Shown one piece after another: positions 54,686 through 64,000 of a DNA stretch of 64,000 nucleotides. Numbering within the stretch: the stretch's first letter is position 1; each line of letters starts with the position of its first letter. Below the pieces are notes generated by a model. That model was not told where the DNA came from. It saw only the letters and a program-made list of their open reading frames with translations, and did no database searches. This stretch comes from Faecalibacter bovis (GTDB lineage Bacteria; Bacteroidota; Bacteroidia; Flavobacteriales; Weeksellaceae), in the NCBI RefSeq assembly GCF_017948305.1, contig NZ_CP072842.1:660001-724000 (forward strand), given 5' to 3'. Made by a program: the position numbers and the translations under genes.

Positions 54686-55738
54686 TTATTCAGCGTAGTG
54701 GTATAATTCATCTACACCTTCTTTTTTCTTTGTATTATATTTTGTTGTCGAAGCTCCGTCAATTGCTGGTTTATACTTCGATGCTTGTAAGATTTTTTGA
54801 CTATCCATATCTAACAATAAATCTTGAATTTTAACCTCAGGATTTTCTTGTAAATATTGACGAATTATTTGCCATCCGATCCAAGCTCCAATTCGACCAG
54901 GCGAATTTTGCTCAATTTCATTATTAAATTTTGAGAATGGTGCGATGTTAATAAATCTTTTTTCTAAAGTACGATCGTCGCTAAAAACATAGTTTTGTTC
55001 TACAAAATAATTCCAGATTTGTCCTTCATTCGCCACTGCCCAAGCCATTTGTTGTGGCGTGTAACCTATTTTGTATTCGTCTGGCGTATCTGTTAATAAA
55101 ATATCTTGTAACATCAACTTCTTACCTTCGTAAAGAATAACATCAATAAATTTTTGTTGTCTTGGAGAATAATTAACAATATTTTCTGCGATTGCTGCGA
55201 CTACAGCAGACGGAACGCGTTCTGCATGCATGTTGCGACGTAAATATTGTTCAACTCGAATACTGTCGTATAATTTGTGCTTTTCACCCAAGAATCCATC
55301 CATCGCAATAAACATAAGTTTATCTTGTGCGCTGTAAATTACAGGATAATCTAAACTTTGTAAACCTGATGAATATGTAAAAACTTTTGGTGTTTCATAT
55401 TCAGGAAAGTAATGTTTATACTTCTGAAAAATCGGAATTAAATCTTGATTTAACTTGTCAAAATTCCCAAATGATTTTATCGATTCGTTATATATATTTA
55501 GCTCGAATGGATCTTTTCTTTGTGCATTCCATATACTATCAGATGAATTATCAAAAAAGAATGGATAATCATTCTTTAGTTGATCCAACGGAATACTATC
55601 ATTAAAAAAACGTTTACTAATATCATGGATAACTAAATCCACATTAACTTGCGAAGCGTCTACGTCCCAAGTTCGTTCCTTTTTACAAGAACTTAGCATC
55701 AATAAAAAAACTATTGCAATGCTATAAAATGTCTTCAT
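54686..55738 (-). CDS. gldB: Gliding motility lipoprotein GldB
   Basis: 350 residues with a lipoprotein signal peptide (lipidated C18 in MLLSSCKK). The mid region HAERVPSAVVAAIAENIVNYSPRQQKFIDVILYEGKKLML and C-terminal RIGAWIGWQIIRQYL are conserved in GldB. It is essential for gliding and linked to type IX secretion in F. johnsoniae. Operon with gldC, divergent from nadE. Confidence 0.93.
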   Translation of the reverse strand: MKTFYSIAIVFLLMLSSCKKERTWDVDASQVNVDLVIHDISKRFFNDSIPLDQLKNDYPFFFDNSSDSIWNAQRKDPFELNIYNESIKSFGNFDKLNQDLIPIFQKYKHYFPEYETPKVFTYSSGLQSLDYPVIYSAQDKLMFIAMDGFLGEKHKLYDSIRVEQYLRRNMHAERVPSAVVAAIAENIVNYSPRQQKFIDVILYEGKKLMLQDILLTDTPDEYKIGYTPQQMAWAVANEGQIWNYFVEQNYVFSDDRTLEKRFINIAPFSKFNNEIEQNSPGRIGAWIGWQIIRQYLQENPEVKIQDLLLDMDSQKILQASKYKPAIDGASTTKYNTKKKEGVDELYHYAE

Positions 55739-55821
55739 CGTGTGTTTCTATTTAATAAACAAAAATAACAATTAATCCTTAAATCTAATCCTTATTCTAT
55801 CGGATTACATTTTTCAATTCT

Positions 55822-55829
55822 TATATTTG
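55822..55829 (+). promoter_or_regulatory. Putative -7 element of nadE (TATATTTG)
   Basis: Exact TAnnTTTG match 18 bp upstream of the nadE ATG. Confidence 0.5.
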
Positions 55830-55847
55830 ATTAATAAACAATAACAA

Positions 55848-56639
55848 ATGCAAACTGAAAAAATAATACAACATATTGTTTCGTGGTTAAAGAATTATCT
55901 TGAAACATCACACCAAAAAGGTTTCGTAATCGGAATATCTGGTGGAATTGACTCTGCAGTAACCTCTACTTTATGTGCAATGACGGGTTATCCGTTGTTA
56001 AATTTAGAAATGCCAATTCATCAAGAAAAAAATCAGGCTGATCGAGCAAAAAAACATATTGAATGGTTAAAAGCTAATTTTAATACACCGATTGATTCAA
56101 TCGAAGTCGAATTAACAACAACTTTTGATTCATTAGTAGCTGCTTTACCACAAACTGAAAATACGGATAAAGTAAATCTTGCTTTAGCAAATACGCGTGC
56201 AAGACTGCGTATGACTACGTTATATTATTTTGCAGGTTTACACAACTATTTAGTAGCTGGAACAGGAAATAAAGTAGAAGATTTTGGCGTAGGATTTTAT
56301 ACAAAATATGGTGATGGTGGGGTAGATTTAAGTCCAATCGCTGATTTGATGAAATCGGAAGTTTATGAAATTGCAGCTCATTTAGGTATTAATACAGATA
56401 TACAAAAAGCTAAACCAACGGATGGATTATTTGGCGATGATCGTTCGGATGAAGATCAATTAGGTGCATCGTATGATGAGTTAGAATGGGCAATGAAAAT
56501 GAAAGAAGAAGGATATACTTCTGATCAATTTGAAGGACGAGAAAAAGAAGTTTTTGAAATTTATTCACGATTAAATAGAATCAATCAGCATAAAATGGTT
56601 CCGATTCCGATTTGTGAAATTCCAAATCATTTAAAATAA
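55848..56639 (+). CDS. nadE: NAD+ synthetase (ammonia-dependent type)
   Basis: 263 residues, the short form without a glutaminase domain. It amidates nicotinic acid adenine dinucleotide to NAD+. PP-loop SGGIDSAV is at 31-38, and GTGNKVEDFGVGFYTKYGDGGVDLSPIADL and KPTDGLFGDDRSDEDQLG are conserved. NAD+ is also a cofactor of urocanase in this window, a general link only. Divergent from gldB. Confidence 0.95.
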   Translation: MQTEKIIQHIVSWLKNYLETSHQKGFVIGISGGIDSAVTSTLCAMTGYPLLNLEMPIHQEKNQADRAKKHIEWLKANFNTPIDSIEVELTTTFDSLVAALPQTENTDKVNLALANTRARLRMTTLYYFAGLHNYLVAGTGNKVEDFGVGFYTKYGDGGVDLSPIADLMKSEVYEIAAHLGINTDIQKAKPTDGLFGDDRSDEDQLGASYDELEWAMKMKEEGYTSDQFEGREKEVFEIYSRLNRINQHKMVPIPICEIPNHLK

Positions 56640-56640
56640 T

Positions 56641-56676
56641 AAAAAAAGCGAAGAGTTTAACTCTTCGCTTTTTTTA
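56641..56676. terminator. Bidirectional terminator overlapping the vanZ-like stop
   Basis: AAGCGAAGAG pairs with CTCTTCGCTT around TTTAA, with A7 and T7 flanks. It ends nadE. The minus-strand stop at 56657 is in the loop, so the last residues of the VanZ-like protein are encoded by the stem. Confidence 0.85.
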
Positions 56677-57028
56677 TGGATTGTACTAATCCAACTGCCA
56701 TTAAAATTCCGATTGTATTGGCTAATAAATCATACCAATCAAAGGTTCTTCCGAAAGGCATAATTCCTTGTAAAATTTCAATTAAAAAACTGATTAAAAA
56801 AGGAACGAGTATTAATTTTGATAATCTATAATCTTTTAAGAATTGGTATAAAAAAGCCAATACGAAAAACATCAAACCATGGACTAATTTATCAGAATTT
56901 TCAAAATTTAATAACTTTCCAAAACCAGCCTTGTCTATAGATTTTAATTTGTTACCTGGCATTAGTGTAAGATAAAACACCAATGCCAAATAACTATAAA
57001 AGATAATTTGTCTTATAATCTTATGCAC
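56657..57028 (-). CDS. VanZ-like membrane protein
   Basis: 123 residues from a GTG start overlapping the gcvH stop by 8 bp (translational coupling). Four transmembrane helices; the VanZ hallmarks are [15 protein letters not shown] (about 45-59) and [26 protein letters not shown] (about 82-107). VanZ relatives affect envelope or antibiotic sensitivity; the function here is unknown. It follows sprA-gcvH. Confidence 0.88.
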   Translation of the reverse strand: MHKIIRQIIFYSYLALVFYLTLMPGNKLKSIDKAGFGKLLNFENSDKLVHGLMFFVLAFLYQFLKDYRLSKLILVPFLISFLIEILQGIMPFGRTFDWYDLLANTIGILMAVGLVQSIKKAKS

Positions 57029-57401
57029 CGATTAAATCACCGTAAGCTGCGTCATCTAACAAAGAATCAAGCTCAGAAGTATTTTCTAATTTCACTTTAA
57101 TAATCCATCCAGCTCCGTAAGGATCTGTATTGATTAATTCTGGTTGAGACTCTAATTCAGCATTGAATTCAACGATCTCTCCAGAAACTGGCATAAATAA
57201 ATCTGATACAGTTTTAACAGCCTCAACTGTTCCAAAAACTTCTTCTTGACCTAAAGTTTCACCTTCAGTTTCAACATCAACATAAACGATGTCACCTAAT
57301 TCTCCTTGTGCAAATGCAGTAATTCCGATTGTAGCGATATCACCTTCTACAGAAACCCACTCGTGATCTTTACTGTACTTTAAATTGTTTGGAATGCTCA
57401 T
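57021..57401 (-). CDS. gcvH: Glycine cleavage system H protein
   Basis: 126 residues. The lipoyl lysine is K63 in [31 protein letters not shown] precedes it, and [15 protein letters not shown] follows. H carries the aminomethyl group between the P, T and L proteins. gcvP and gcvT are not in the window. Located 21 bp after sprA and upstream of vanZ, so it is transcribed with a secretion gene. Confidence 0.95.
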   Translation of the reverse strand: MSIPNNLKYSKDHEWVSVEGDIATIGITAFAQGELGDIVYVDVETEGETLGQEEVFGTVEAVKTVSDLFMPVSGEIVEFNAELESQPELINTDPYGAGWIIKVKLENTSELDSLLDDAAYGDLIGA

Positions 57402-57422
57402 AATTGTCTGTTTATTGTTTTA

Positions 57423-60400
57423 TTAATTTCCGAATGTAAATGTAGCACTAAATCCGGCACGAATCTGAGAAATTGGGTAAGCTGTTGAAATTTTATATTC
57501 ACTCAACATTTGATCCCAATAAAATCTCAGGTTCAGATTTTGGCTAATATTATAATCTGCCGATAGTTTGAATGACATGATTCTTTGTCCACCAGTAATT
57601 TGAGAATAATCTTCTAAAATAGTAGATCCAACACTTCCTGATGAGAACATTTCACCGTATCGACGAATTCTTGTTTCATTATCACGTAAAGAGAAATCTC
57701 CACGAATATTTAAGTCACCTTTTACCGTTTTCTGACGTCCTTGGTAACGTAATTTCACTTTAAAATCTTTAAAGATATATCCAAAACCTACGATATATTC
57801 AGATCCATAATCTTCAGAAATTGTGTAGTTACTTAAACTTAAAGATAACATACGATCTCTGTTGTATTGTGCACGAACTTGCATGCTGTTTCTGAAAGTA
57901 ACATCAGCACCAATTAATGGCGAGAAAGATTCAATCATCGTTACCGTACCGAATAAATTTTTCGTGTAATAGTTTCCAGAAATATCTTTTCCTGAAGATG
58001 ATCCATCACCCGTTAAATAATAGTTTGGATTCGATTGAATATTACTTACCGTATAACTTGATGTATAAGCGTGCGAAACTTCAATTTGATCTGCATAGCG
58101 ATTAATAATCGGAATGTTTTTTAAACCTGTATATGCAACACGCCAGTTTGGTAATGGAATATTTTTCTTGTATCCTAATTTTGCACCACTTGCGTCTTTA
58201 CCTTCAACTGCCGAAACGAAAGCAGGTAAAGCCACATCTGGATTTGTAATACTGTATCCATCTGCAAAATCTCCTTGACCAGCTAATTGCCCTCCTAATC
58301 GTTGTGAAATAACTTTCGAATTTTGAATAAACTGTGTAAAGATTTGATCTTTATCTGAGAATGCTGTTGCAAAATTGATGTTAGAAACATTTAAATTTCC
58401 TAACTGATCAATGTATGGATTTGGACGATATCTTCCTCGAACTAAATCGCCAGTCAATGGATCTTCAATCCACTCATAGGTATTAAATCCGGTATGGAAT
58501 TTACGCTTATCTTCCGTGTATTTCGCATTTAAATCGATACGTAAATCTGGAATTGGCTCGATCAATGCATTTGCATTAAAGTTAATTCCTTTGTTGATTT
58601 GGTAAGGATCTGTCATTAATTCACTGTCAGAAATTAATCCTTTCTCTACCAACTCACGCTTGATATCGAATTGTGTACCGTAAATAAATCCTAAACTTGG
58701 TGCACCTTGGCTATTTGTACCAAAGAAACCTGGTTCTGAGAATAATCCTGGAATTACAGCACCATTTGTTTGATTATAGTTAAAATTGATTCGCTTTAAA
58801 GACGATAAAACCATCCAACCATAATCTTTTGCTTTGAATTTGTGCTTGAATTTATAATCGTTTTTAGTACGACGTTTATTCTTTTTCGAAGCCAATTCAG
58901 CGTACGCATTATTTAAAGAATCAATTTCTTGACGACGACCTTTTAAGATGGAATCAAACTTTTTATAACCTTTAAATTCAGGATAGAAACGTGTAAAATC
59001 CATATCTCCAATTAAACTAATTGAATTAGAATTTTGTGCAAATCCGTCTCCTAAATGATGCGTTTTGATAGTATTACCATTTTCATCTTGTTCCTGATAA
59101 GTACGCGTTGCTAACGAATTCGCTTGCCAATTGTAGTTCGCACTATAACCAACTTCCATATTCATCCAATTTAAATATGGGAAGAATTTTAATGGTAATT
59201 TATAGTTTGCTTGTACACGCTGATCGTAATTAACTGGACGACCAATCTCGAAAAGATTTTGCCAAATTAAATCTTGATCTGCTTTGTAGAACATTGCTCC
59301 ATCATTTAATGTTGTTGTTGATGAAGTAATATCTAAACGTAATGATTTAGTTAAATCAAATCCTAAATTATATTGCCAAGAGAATAAGAAATTATTACTA
59401 AAAAATGGCGCCATGTAAGCAGAAGATCCACCAAGATATTGATTTAAATCTCGGTATTGTCTTTCACTATATGTACGAGCAATCTCTGTTCTAAACGAGA
59501 ATCTTGTCGGAATTGGATTAAGATTAAACTCTTTAACAAATCCTAAATATTTACTCGATGGCTGAGCCGGTTGAGCTGCTTTCCATTTCTTGAAAGGCTC
59601 TAACGGTTTATTCTTGAATGTATAATTATAATTTAATGATGCACGTAATTGTTGATCTACCATGTATTCTGTATAAATATCACGATAGTAATTATTTGCA
59701 TACATCATAGATAACGTAAAGTTTGAAACATCGTAGAATCTTGGCGTTTTCTTCGGTGCTCTAATTTTACGAATGTTATTGAATGCGAAACTTTTGTATT
59801 GAGAATAAGTACGAACAATTTCTTTTAATTCCTCTTTATTCGGAGCTTCTTCAAATTCAATATCATTATCTAATGGATTATATTTTGGATCCACAAAACG
59901 TTCTTGCATTGTAAAATTAAACGGAATTTCAAATCCCCATTTCTTTGGTAAGAATTTGTCTAATTTCACTTCAGCATTAACCGAATATTCTAATGTTTCG
60001 TCTTGATTACGACCTGCTGGACCTTGATCAATTGCACCAAATCCGACAGAACTTGTACTTCCTGTTAATTGAACATTCGCAAAATCTCCTAAATTAAATT
60101 GAAGATTTGCTGCACCAGCGTAACCACCTTCATTATCAATTTCACTTAAACGTAATTCGTTTACCCAAAGTAAAACTTCTTTATCAGAAGCACCACCTGT
60201 CGTACGAACCCCAATCATTAAAGATGAAATATTTCCTAATGTAGGACGACCTTTTACATAAACAGCTTTATGCGGATTTGCTTCATCTAAAATATAAGGA
60301 AAACGATCTCTTGTACTAAAGTTATCCGTATCTCTTAGTTTTTTAGCATCCGTAAAGAAGTCTGTATTTAATTCGATTTTATTATCCATTGGCCAAATAT

Positions 60401-63400
60401 CATTTTCCGTAACGGCAGTTACAGGTGTATATTTTAATGGCATTTCGTACTCGTAGTAGTTATCAGTATAATCACTACCTACACGGATAAATAATTTCGT
60501 ATCTGGATCTAAGTTTGCGTTTGCACGATTAATTAAATCTTGTGCAGAAACAAACATTTCTAATTTTTTATAACGACGTAAATCTAAGTTTACATTTTTG
60601 AAAATTGCTTTCGATGTACTTCCTGGCTTAAATTTAGCTTTTAAAGTCATCGAAGCTTCGTTCTGACTTTGGAAACCTGTTGCACCTTGCGTTTGCTCAC
60701 GGTAAACTCCTGGTGGAATTTTATAAGGCGGACGGTTAGTTGAATTTTGTTCAATACTAACTTCACCAACTTCTAAATCACCAATATTTTGATCTTCTTC
60801 AGATCCTTCTTGATTACCTGCTCCTACGAACGGGAAAACATTTTTAGGATATCTTCTCCATTCTGAACGAACTAAATCAAAAGTTCCTAAACGTAATGTT
60901 GTTTGTTCTTCGAACCCACGCATTACAACACGCATAAAACGAGCTGCAGATAAAACACTTTCAGCTTGAGCTACATTTACTTCTTCAACACCATCGCGAT
61001 TGATATCTAAATCGAATCCATCGACTGGAATACGAACTTGGTACCATTTTACAGTAGAATTATTTCCGTTTGCAAACTCTACATCAACTGTTTTACGTGC
61101 AACAATGTGCTTATTTTCTACATCATCTAAATCTTGACGAGAAATTTTTAACGTATACTGATTGTAATTTTCAGTTTGATCTAAATTGTAATCTCCATTG
61201 ATATCTTCCACATCAGGAATTAAACTTGAAGATGCTAATGGATCGTCAGTTGAACTGTTTCCTTGTGGATTTCTGAAGTAACGGTAGCGACCTGGTACTG
61301 TTTGACCTAATGTATGATTAGAAAAACGATCATCTAAATAAAATAAATAGTTATCATTTGCAGGATCTAAATCACCTGTAATCGTGTTATTAGAAGTAAT
61401 ACCATATTTCTGTTCTTCCTCTACATCAGATAAACCATTGAAACCTAAATCTTGTTCTTTACGTTGTGCACCTTCCGTATCAAAAGCGTATAACACAGGA
61501 TTAATTGAAGGTTGTTTCCCCCAATTTGTTTCTGTTGTTTGTGCCTGAAGCCCTGAGTGTGGTAAACCATTTTCGTAAGACATTTCGCCATCTTTCAGGA
61601 TATCTTCCGAAACGTTTCCTAAGTGAATTAATAATTCTCCTTCTCCACCATCGCCATCAGCATAAGGATCCATCATCCAAAATTCAATGTATTCTACATT
61701 AGAATCACGGAAGTTGGAAACGTTGATAGGTCGCGTCATCGCTGCCCAACCTTGTGTATCATTAGCATTTGGATTCACGTTATAAGCACCTCTTTCATCT
61801 GGATAATACGTAACATCCATTGTGTTGATGTACGAATTAGTTCCGGCTAATACATCACGTTGATCAAAAAGTTCTCGTAATAAAATACGACGTGATTTAT
61901 GATTTGAAATCGCAGCATCAGAAACAGGCGAACTTCCACCTAAACCATAGAAACGCGGATCAATAGAATACCAAGACATCATGCGACGTCCGTTGTTAAA
62001 TGTTAAGCTATTGTCTGCTGTTCCGTGTGGGAAATAAGGGTGAAAACTTTGTTCGTCATAACCCGCAGGTCGACCTGGAGTTGAACCAAATTTCCATGAA
62101 GAAACATCCAATAAACTGATACGAGATTGAGCTTCTTCAAAATCATCAATATAAGAAAATCCGCTTGTTGCTTTATTGATCCCCGGCATTAAATAAGCAC
62201 CTTCCGCTTGGAAGTTGATATTAGAAACAGCGTCTGTTTTTACACCTGGAATTTTATTTGTTAAACGCGTTAATATTTCTGATTCAGAATTATATTGCGT
62301 ATTTAATCCAAAAACTGTGTTATTTACAGGTTCAGAACCAAATTGTGTCTTTTGAGTAATTGGTCTTTCTTGGTAATTAATTACAGTTCCACCAACCATC
62401 CATTTATCAGAAAAACGGTGTTCCACATTAACTCCCATGAAACGTTTCTTCTGTAAATTAAATGTTGATTGATTTTCTAAACTAATGTTAATTGCCGCAC
62501 CAGAATTTTTTAATTGCTCGTTTAAGATTTTTACACGACCCAATTGATAATCTACCGTATAATCGACACCTTCTGTAAGTGAAACTCCATTGGCAGTAAC
62601 TTTAACAGAACCTTGCGGAACGTTGAAAGCTCCTAACGGAATACCATCTCCTACGGTTCCTTTATAACGACCTTCTAAATGGTAACGATTAGCTAATTTT
62701 TCAGCAGTTATTACATTTGGAAGTTTAGTATAAATTTCATTGAAAACTAAATCAGGATTTTGACCTTCTAATTTTCTGTTTAAGTAAGAACCAAAAGGTT
62801 CAACAGAAGTAAAGATAATAGATCCGTGTTGTTGGTCTATTGTTAAACCTGGAAGGAAGTCAAACATTCCATCTCCAACAGCACCATTCGGATCATTACT
62901 TGGTTGTCCATTCTGATTCAGACGGTCCATGTTTAAGACCTGAATTAATGGAGCATTATTCGTTACTGTATTTGGTAAATAGTTAATTGTACCCGAAGAA
63001 TTTTCAGAATTATCCTTGAATGTAACATTCATTGTGAAATCCTGAGAATCTAATCCGTATGCATTTAACGAATAAATATTTTTCATCATTAAATCCCACA
63101 TCGGAGATGCAAGATTTACTGCTGAATTTGGTTTGATTAATTTCGTGATTAACGTTTTATCAAACTCATCTGACATTTCCCCTACTTTATAAATTTTGGT
63201 AGGATCATCACTTAAAGTATATTGAAAAGAGATCGCTAATAAATCTTCACCATCAACTAAAGGAGAATTTAATGTAATATATCCTAATTGTGGATTGAAT
63301 GAATATTCGCTTGGATCTAACTTTCTTACATTTTCATTAACTAAATAATGTTCCCCGTCGCGGTAGGTTTCATTCCCTATTATTAAACCATTTAAGGCAG

Positions 63401-64000
63401 TTCTTGCAGTACTTAGATTACGAATATCTGCAATGTTTGAAACTGCATTATATGTTTGATCATTAGAAACATCTGGATAAGCATTTCCGTTATCTCCCAT
63501 ATCACGAACCGCGATAATCGAGCGTCTATTTTCTTGATTACCTCCAGAACGATCCACTTTCCAAACCTCCATACGAGTAATATTAATTTTACTATTAATC
63601 GTTGGATAATTTGCTAAAGCACGATCATATTTATCTCTAAAGTAATGACCTATAAAAAAGTGACGGTTGTATTCGTAGTTTTCAGCTGCAATTTTGAAGG
63701 TGCTCATTACACCACCACCTTGCACACTGATGTTACGCGCTTCTGAACGCTGTTCTGAAAAAACAGTTGTAACATTTGTACGTCCGAAACGCATATCGGC
63801 ACGAACCCCAAAAAGAGATTGTGCACCTGTTATTAATGAAGTACTTAATGGCATTGAAATATTACCCACTTCGATGTTTTGAAGAATGTCATCTTCGCCA
63901 CCGAATGGATCTAATTTATTACCTAAAGCTTTTCTCCATTGTAATTTCATCTGATTTTCGAATCCGAAACCAGCTTGTGTATCGTAGTTTACTTTTAATT
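57423..64000 (-). CDS. sprA: Cell-surface protein SprA (T9SS translocon), 5' end outside window
   Basis: About 2192 codons visible, still open at the right edge (VNYDTQAGFGFENQMKLQW precedes the first in-window Met). SprA is the roughly 2400-residue outer-membrane beta-barrel that forms the type IX secretion translocon. Long, aromatic and Asn/Arg-rich amphipathic strands run throughout. RRYPKNVFPFVGAG, GTFDLVRSEWRRYP and LWVNELRLSEID are among the conserved segments, and the C-terminal strand is IRAGFSATFTFGN. It supplies secretion for proteins such as the broken T9SS cargo at 33.9 kb. gcvH and vanZ follow. Confidence 0.93.
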   Translation of the reverse strand, partial: LKVNYDTQAGFGFENQMKLQWRKALGNKLDPFGGEDDILQNIEVGNISMPLSTSLITGAQSLFGVRADMRFGRTNVTTVFSEQRSEARNISVQGGGVMSTFKIAAENYEYNRHFFIGHYFRDKYDRALANYPTINSKINITRMEVWKVDRSGGNQENRRSIIAVRDMGDNGNAYPDVSNDQTYNAVSNIADIRNLSTARTALNGLIIGNETYRDGEHYLVNENVRKLDPSEYSFNPQLGYITLNSPLVDGEDLLAISFQYTLSDDPTKIYKVGEMSDEFDKTLITKLIKPNSAVNLASPMWDLMMKNIYSLNAYGLDSQDFTMNVTFKDNSENSSGTINYLPNTVTNNAPLIQVLNMDRLNQNGQPSNDPNGAVGDGMFDFLPGLTIDQQHGSIIFTSVEPFGSYLNRKLEGQNPDLVFNEIYTKLPNVITAEKLANRYHLEGRYKGTVGDGIPLGAFNVPQGSVKVTANGVSLTEGVDYTVDYQLGRVKILNEQLKNSGAAINISLENQSTFNLQKKRFMGVNVEHRFSDKWMVGGTVINYQERPITQKTQFGSEPVNNTVFGLNTQYNSESEILTRLTNKIPGVKTDAVSNINFQAEGAYLMPGINKATSGFSYIDDFEEAQSRISLLDVSSWKFGSTPGRPAGYDEQSFHPYFPHGTADNSLTFNNGRRMMSWYSIDPRFYGLGGSSPVSDAAISNHKSRRILLRELFDQRDVLAGTNSYINTMDVTYYPDERGAYNVNPNANDTQGWAAMTRPINVSNFRDSNVEYIEFWMMDPYADGDGGEGELLIHLGNVSEDILKDGEMSYENGLPHSGLQAQTTETNWGKQPSINPVLYAFDTEGAQRKEQDLGFNGLSDVEEEQKYGITSNNTITGDLDPANDNYLFYLDDRFSNHTLGQTVPGRYRYFRNPQGNSSTDDPLASSSLIPDVEDINGDYNLDQTENYNQYTLKISRQDLDDVENKHIVARKTVDVEFANGNNSTVKWYQVRIPVDGFDLDINRDGVEEVNVAQAESVLSAARFMRVVMRGFEEQTTLRLGTFDLVRSEWRRYPKNVFPFVGAGNQEGSEEDQNIGDLEVGEVSIEQNSTNRPPYKIPPGVYREQTQGATGFQSQNEASMTLKAKFKPGSTSKAIFKNVNLDLRRYKKLEMFVSAQDLINRANANLDPDTKLFIRVGSDYTDNYYEYEMPLKYTPVTAVTENDIWPMDNKIELNTDFFTDAKKLRDTDNFSTRDRFPYILDEANPHKAVYVKGRPTLGNISSLMIGVRTTGGASDKEVLLWVNELRLSEIDNEGGYAGAANLQFNLGDFANVQLTGSTSSVGFGAIDQGPAGRNQDETLEYSVNAEVKLDKFLPKKWGFEIPFNFTMQERFVDPKYNPLDNDIEFEEAPNKEELKEIVRTYSQYKSFAFNNIRKIRAPKKTPRFYDVSNFTLSMMYANNYYRDIYTEYMVDQQLRASLNYNYTFKNKPLEPFKKWKAAQPAQPSSKYLGFVKEFNLNPIPTRFSFRTEIARTYSERQYRDLNQYLGGSSAYMAPFFSNNFLFSWQYNLGFDLTKSLRLDITSSTTTLNDGAMFYKADQDLIWQNLFEIGRPVNYDQRVQANYKLPLKFFPYLNWMNMEVGYSANYNWQANSLATRTYQEQDENGNTIKTHHLGDGFAQNSNSISLIGDMDFTRFYPEFKGYKKFDSILKGRRQEIDSLNNAYAELASKKNKRRTKNDYKFKHKFKAKDYGWMVLSSLKRINFNYNQTNGAVIPGLFSEPGFFGTNSQGAPSLGFIYGTQFDIKRELVEKGLISDSELMTDPYQINKGINFNANALIEPIPDLRIDLNAKYTEDKRKFHTGFNTYEWIEDPLTGDLVRGRYRPNPYIDQLGNLNVSNINFATAFSDKDQIFTQFIQNSKVISQRLGGQLAGQGDFADGYSITNPDVALPAFVSAVEGKDASGAKLGYKKNIPLPNWRVAYTGLKNIPIINRYADQIEVSHAYTSSYTVSNIQSNPNYYLTGDGSSSGKDISGNYYTKNLFGTVTMIESFSPLIGADVTFRNSMQVRAQYNRDRMLSLSLSNYTISEDYGSEYIVGFGYIFKDFKVKLRYQGRQKTVKGDLNIRGDFSLRDNETRIRRYGEMFSSGSVGSTILEDYSQITGGQRIMSFKLSADYNISQNLNLRFYWDQMLSEYKISTAYPISQIRAGFSATFTFGN

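Overview
The window is an AT-rich chromosomal segment of a Bacteroidota bacterium of class Flavobacteriia, most likely family Weeksellaceae. An Empedobacter- or Chryseobacterium-like host is my guess from protein style, not a proven placement. The evidence is the gliding/type IX secretion genes sprA, gldB and gldC, a SusC/SusD pair, GLPGLI and Porin_10 families, a type IX C-terminal sorting domain, an ATP synthase operon lacking atpD and atpC, and several TAnnTTTG promoter elements. No rRNA, tRNA, CRISPR array, prophage, integrase or transposase was recognised.

Layout. 1-3 kb: two exported surface-type genes, one a large adhesin-like protein running off the left edge. 3-8.4 kb: folC, nhaA, anmK and glyA. 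8.4-14.2 kb: ATP synthase operon (atpZ, a four-helix membrane protein, atpB-E-F-H-A-G), with dusB divergent. 15.3-18.9 kb: a small HAD-like protein, a DUF2891 protein and a Porin_10 porin. 19-23.5 kb: susCD. 23.7-25.9 kb: folE-cysS. 26-28.6 kb: an IgGFc-binding-like surface gene broken by a frameshift, and a small exported partner sharing its C-terminal module. 28.8-32.8 kb: hutH and hutU, first steps of histidine breakdown, with a small membrane protein between them. 32.8-36 kb: a decaying stretch with a 5'-truncated acyltransferase, a small GNAT and a type IX secreted protein with an in-frame stop. 36.1-37 kb: an extradiol dioxygenase. 37.1-40.8 kb: a small exported protein, a GLPGLI protein and an outer-membrane beta-barrel protein, preceded by an (AAAT)n tract. 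40.9-45.8 kb: rimP-nusA-infB with a terminator-like hairpin in the leader. 45.9-52.9 kb: housekeeping genes (DUF456, MscS channel-pdxJ-hydrolase, orphan ABC ATPase, YceI, an acidic protein, DUF423, tsaB). 52.9-57 kb: tolC-like gene, gldB-gldC and nadE. 56.7-64 kb: sprA-gcvH-vanZ, with sprA running off the right edge.

Most of the window is ordinary core genome. The most interesting signals are regulatory: a leader hairpin with a six-codon ORF ahead of rimP-nusA-infB; two strong hairpins inside the atp operon; the repeat tract, palindrome and internal terminator around the small-protein/GLPGLI/beta-barrel operon; and a cluster of three broken envelope genes between 26.5 and 36 kb. I did not find a clearly new defence or mobile system.
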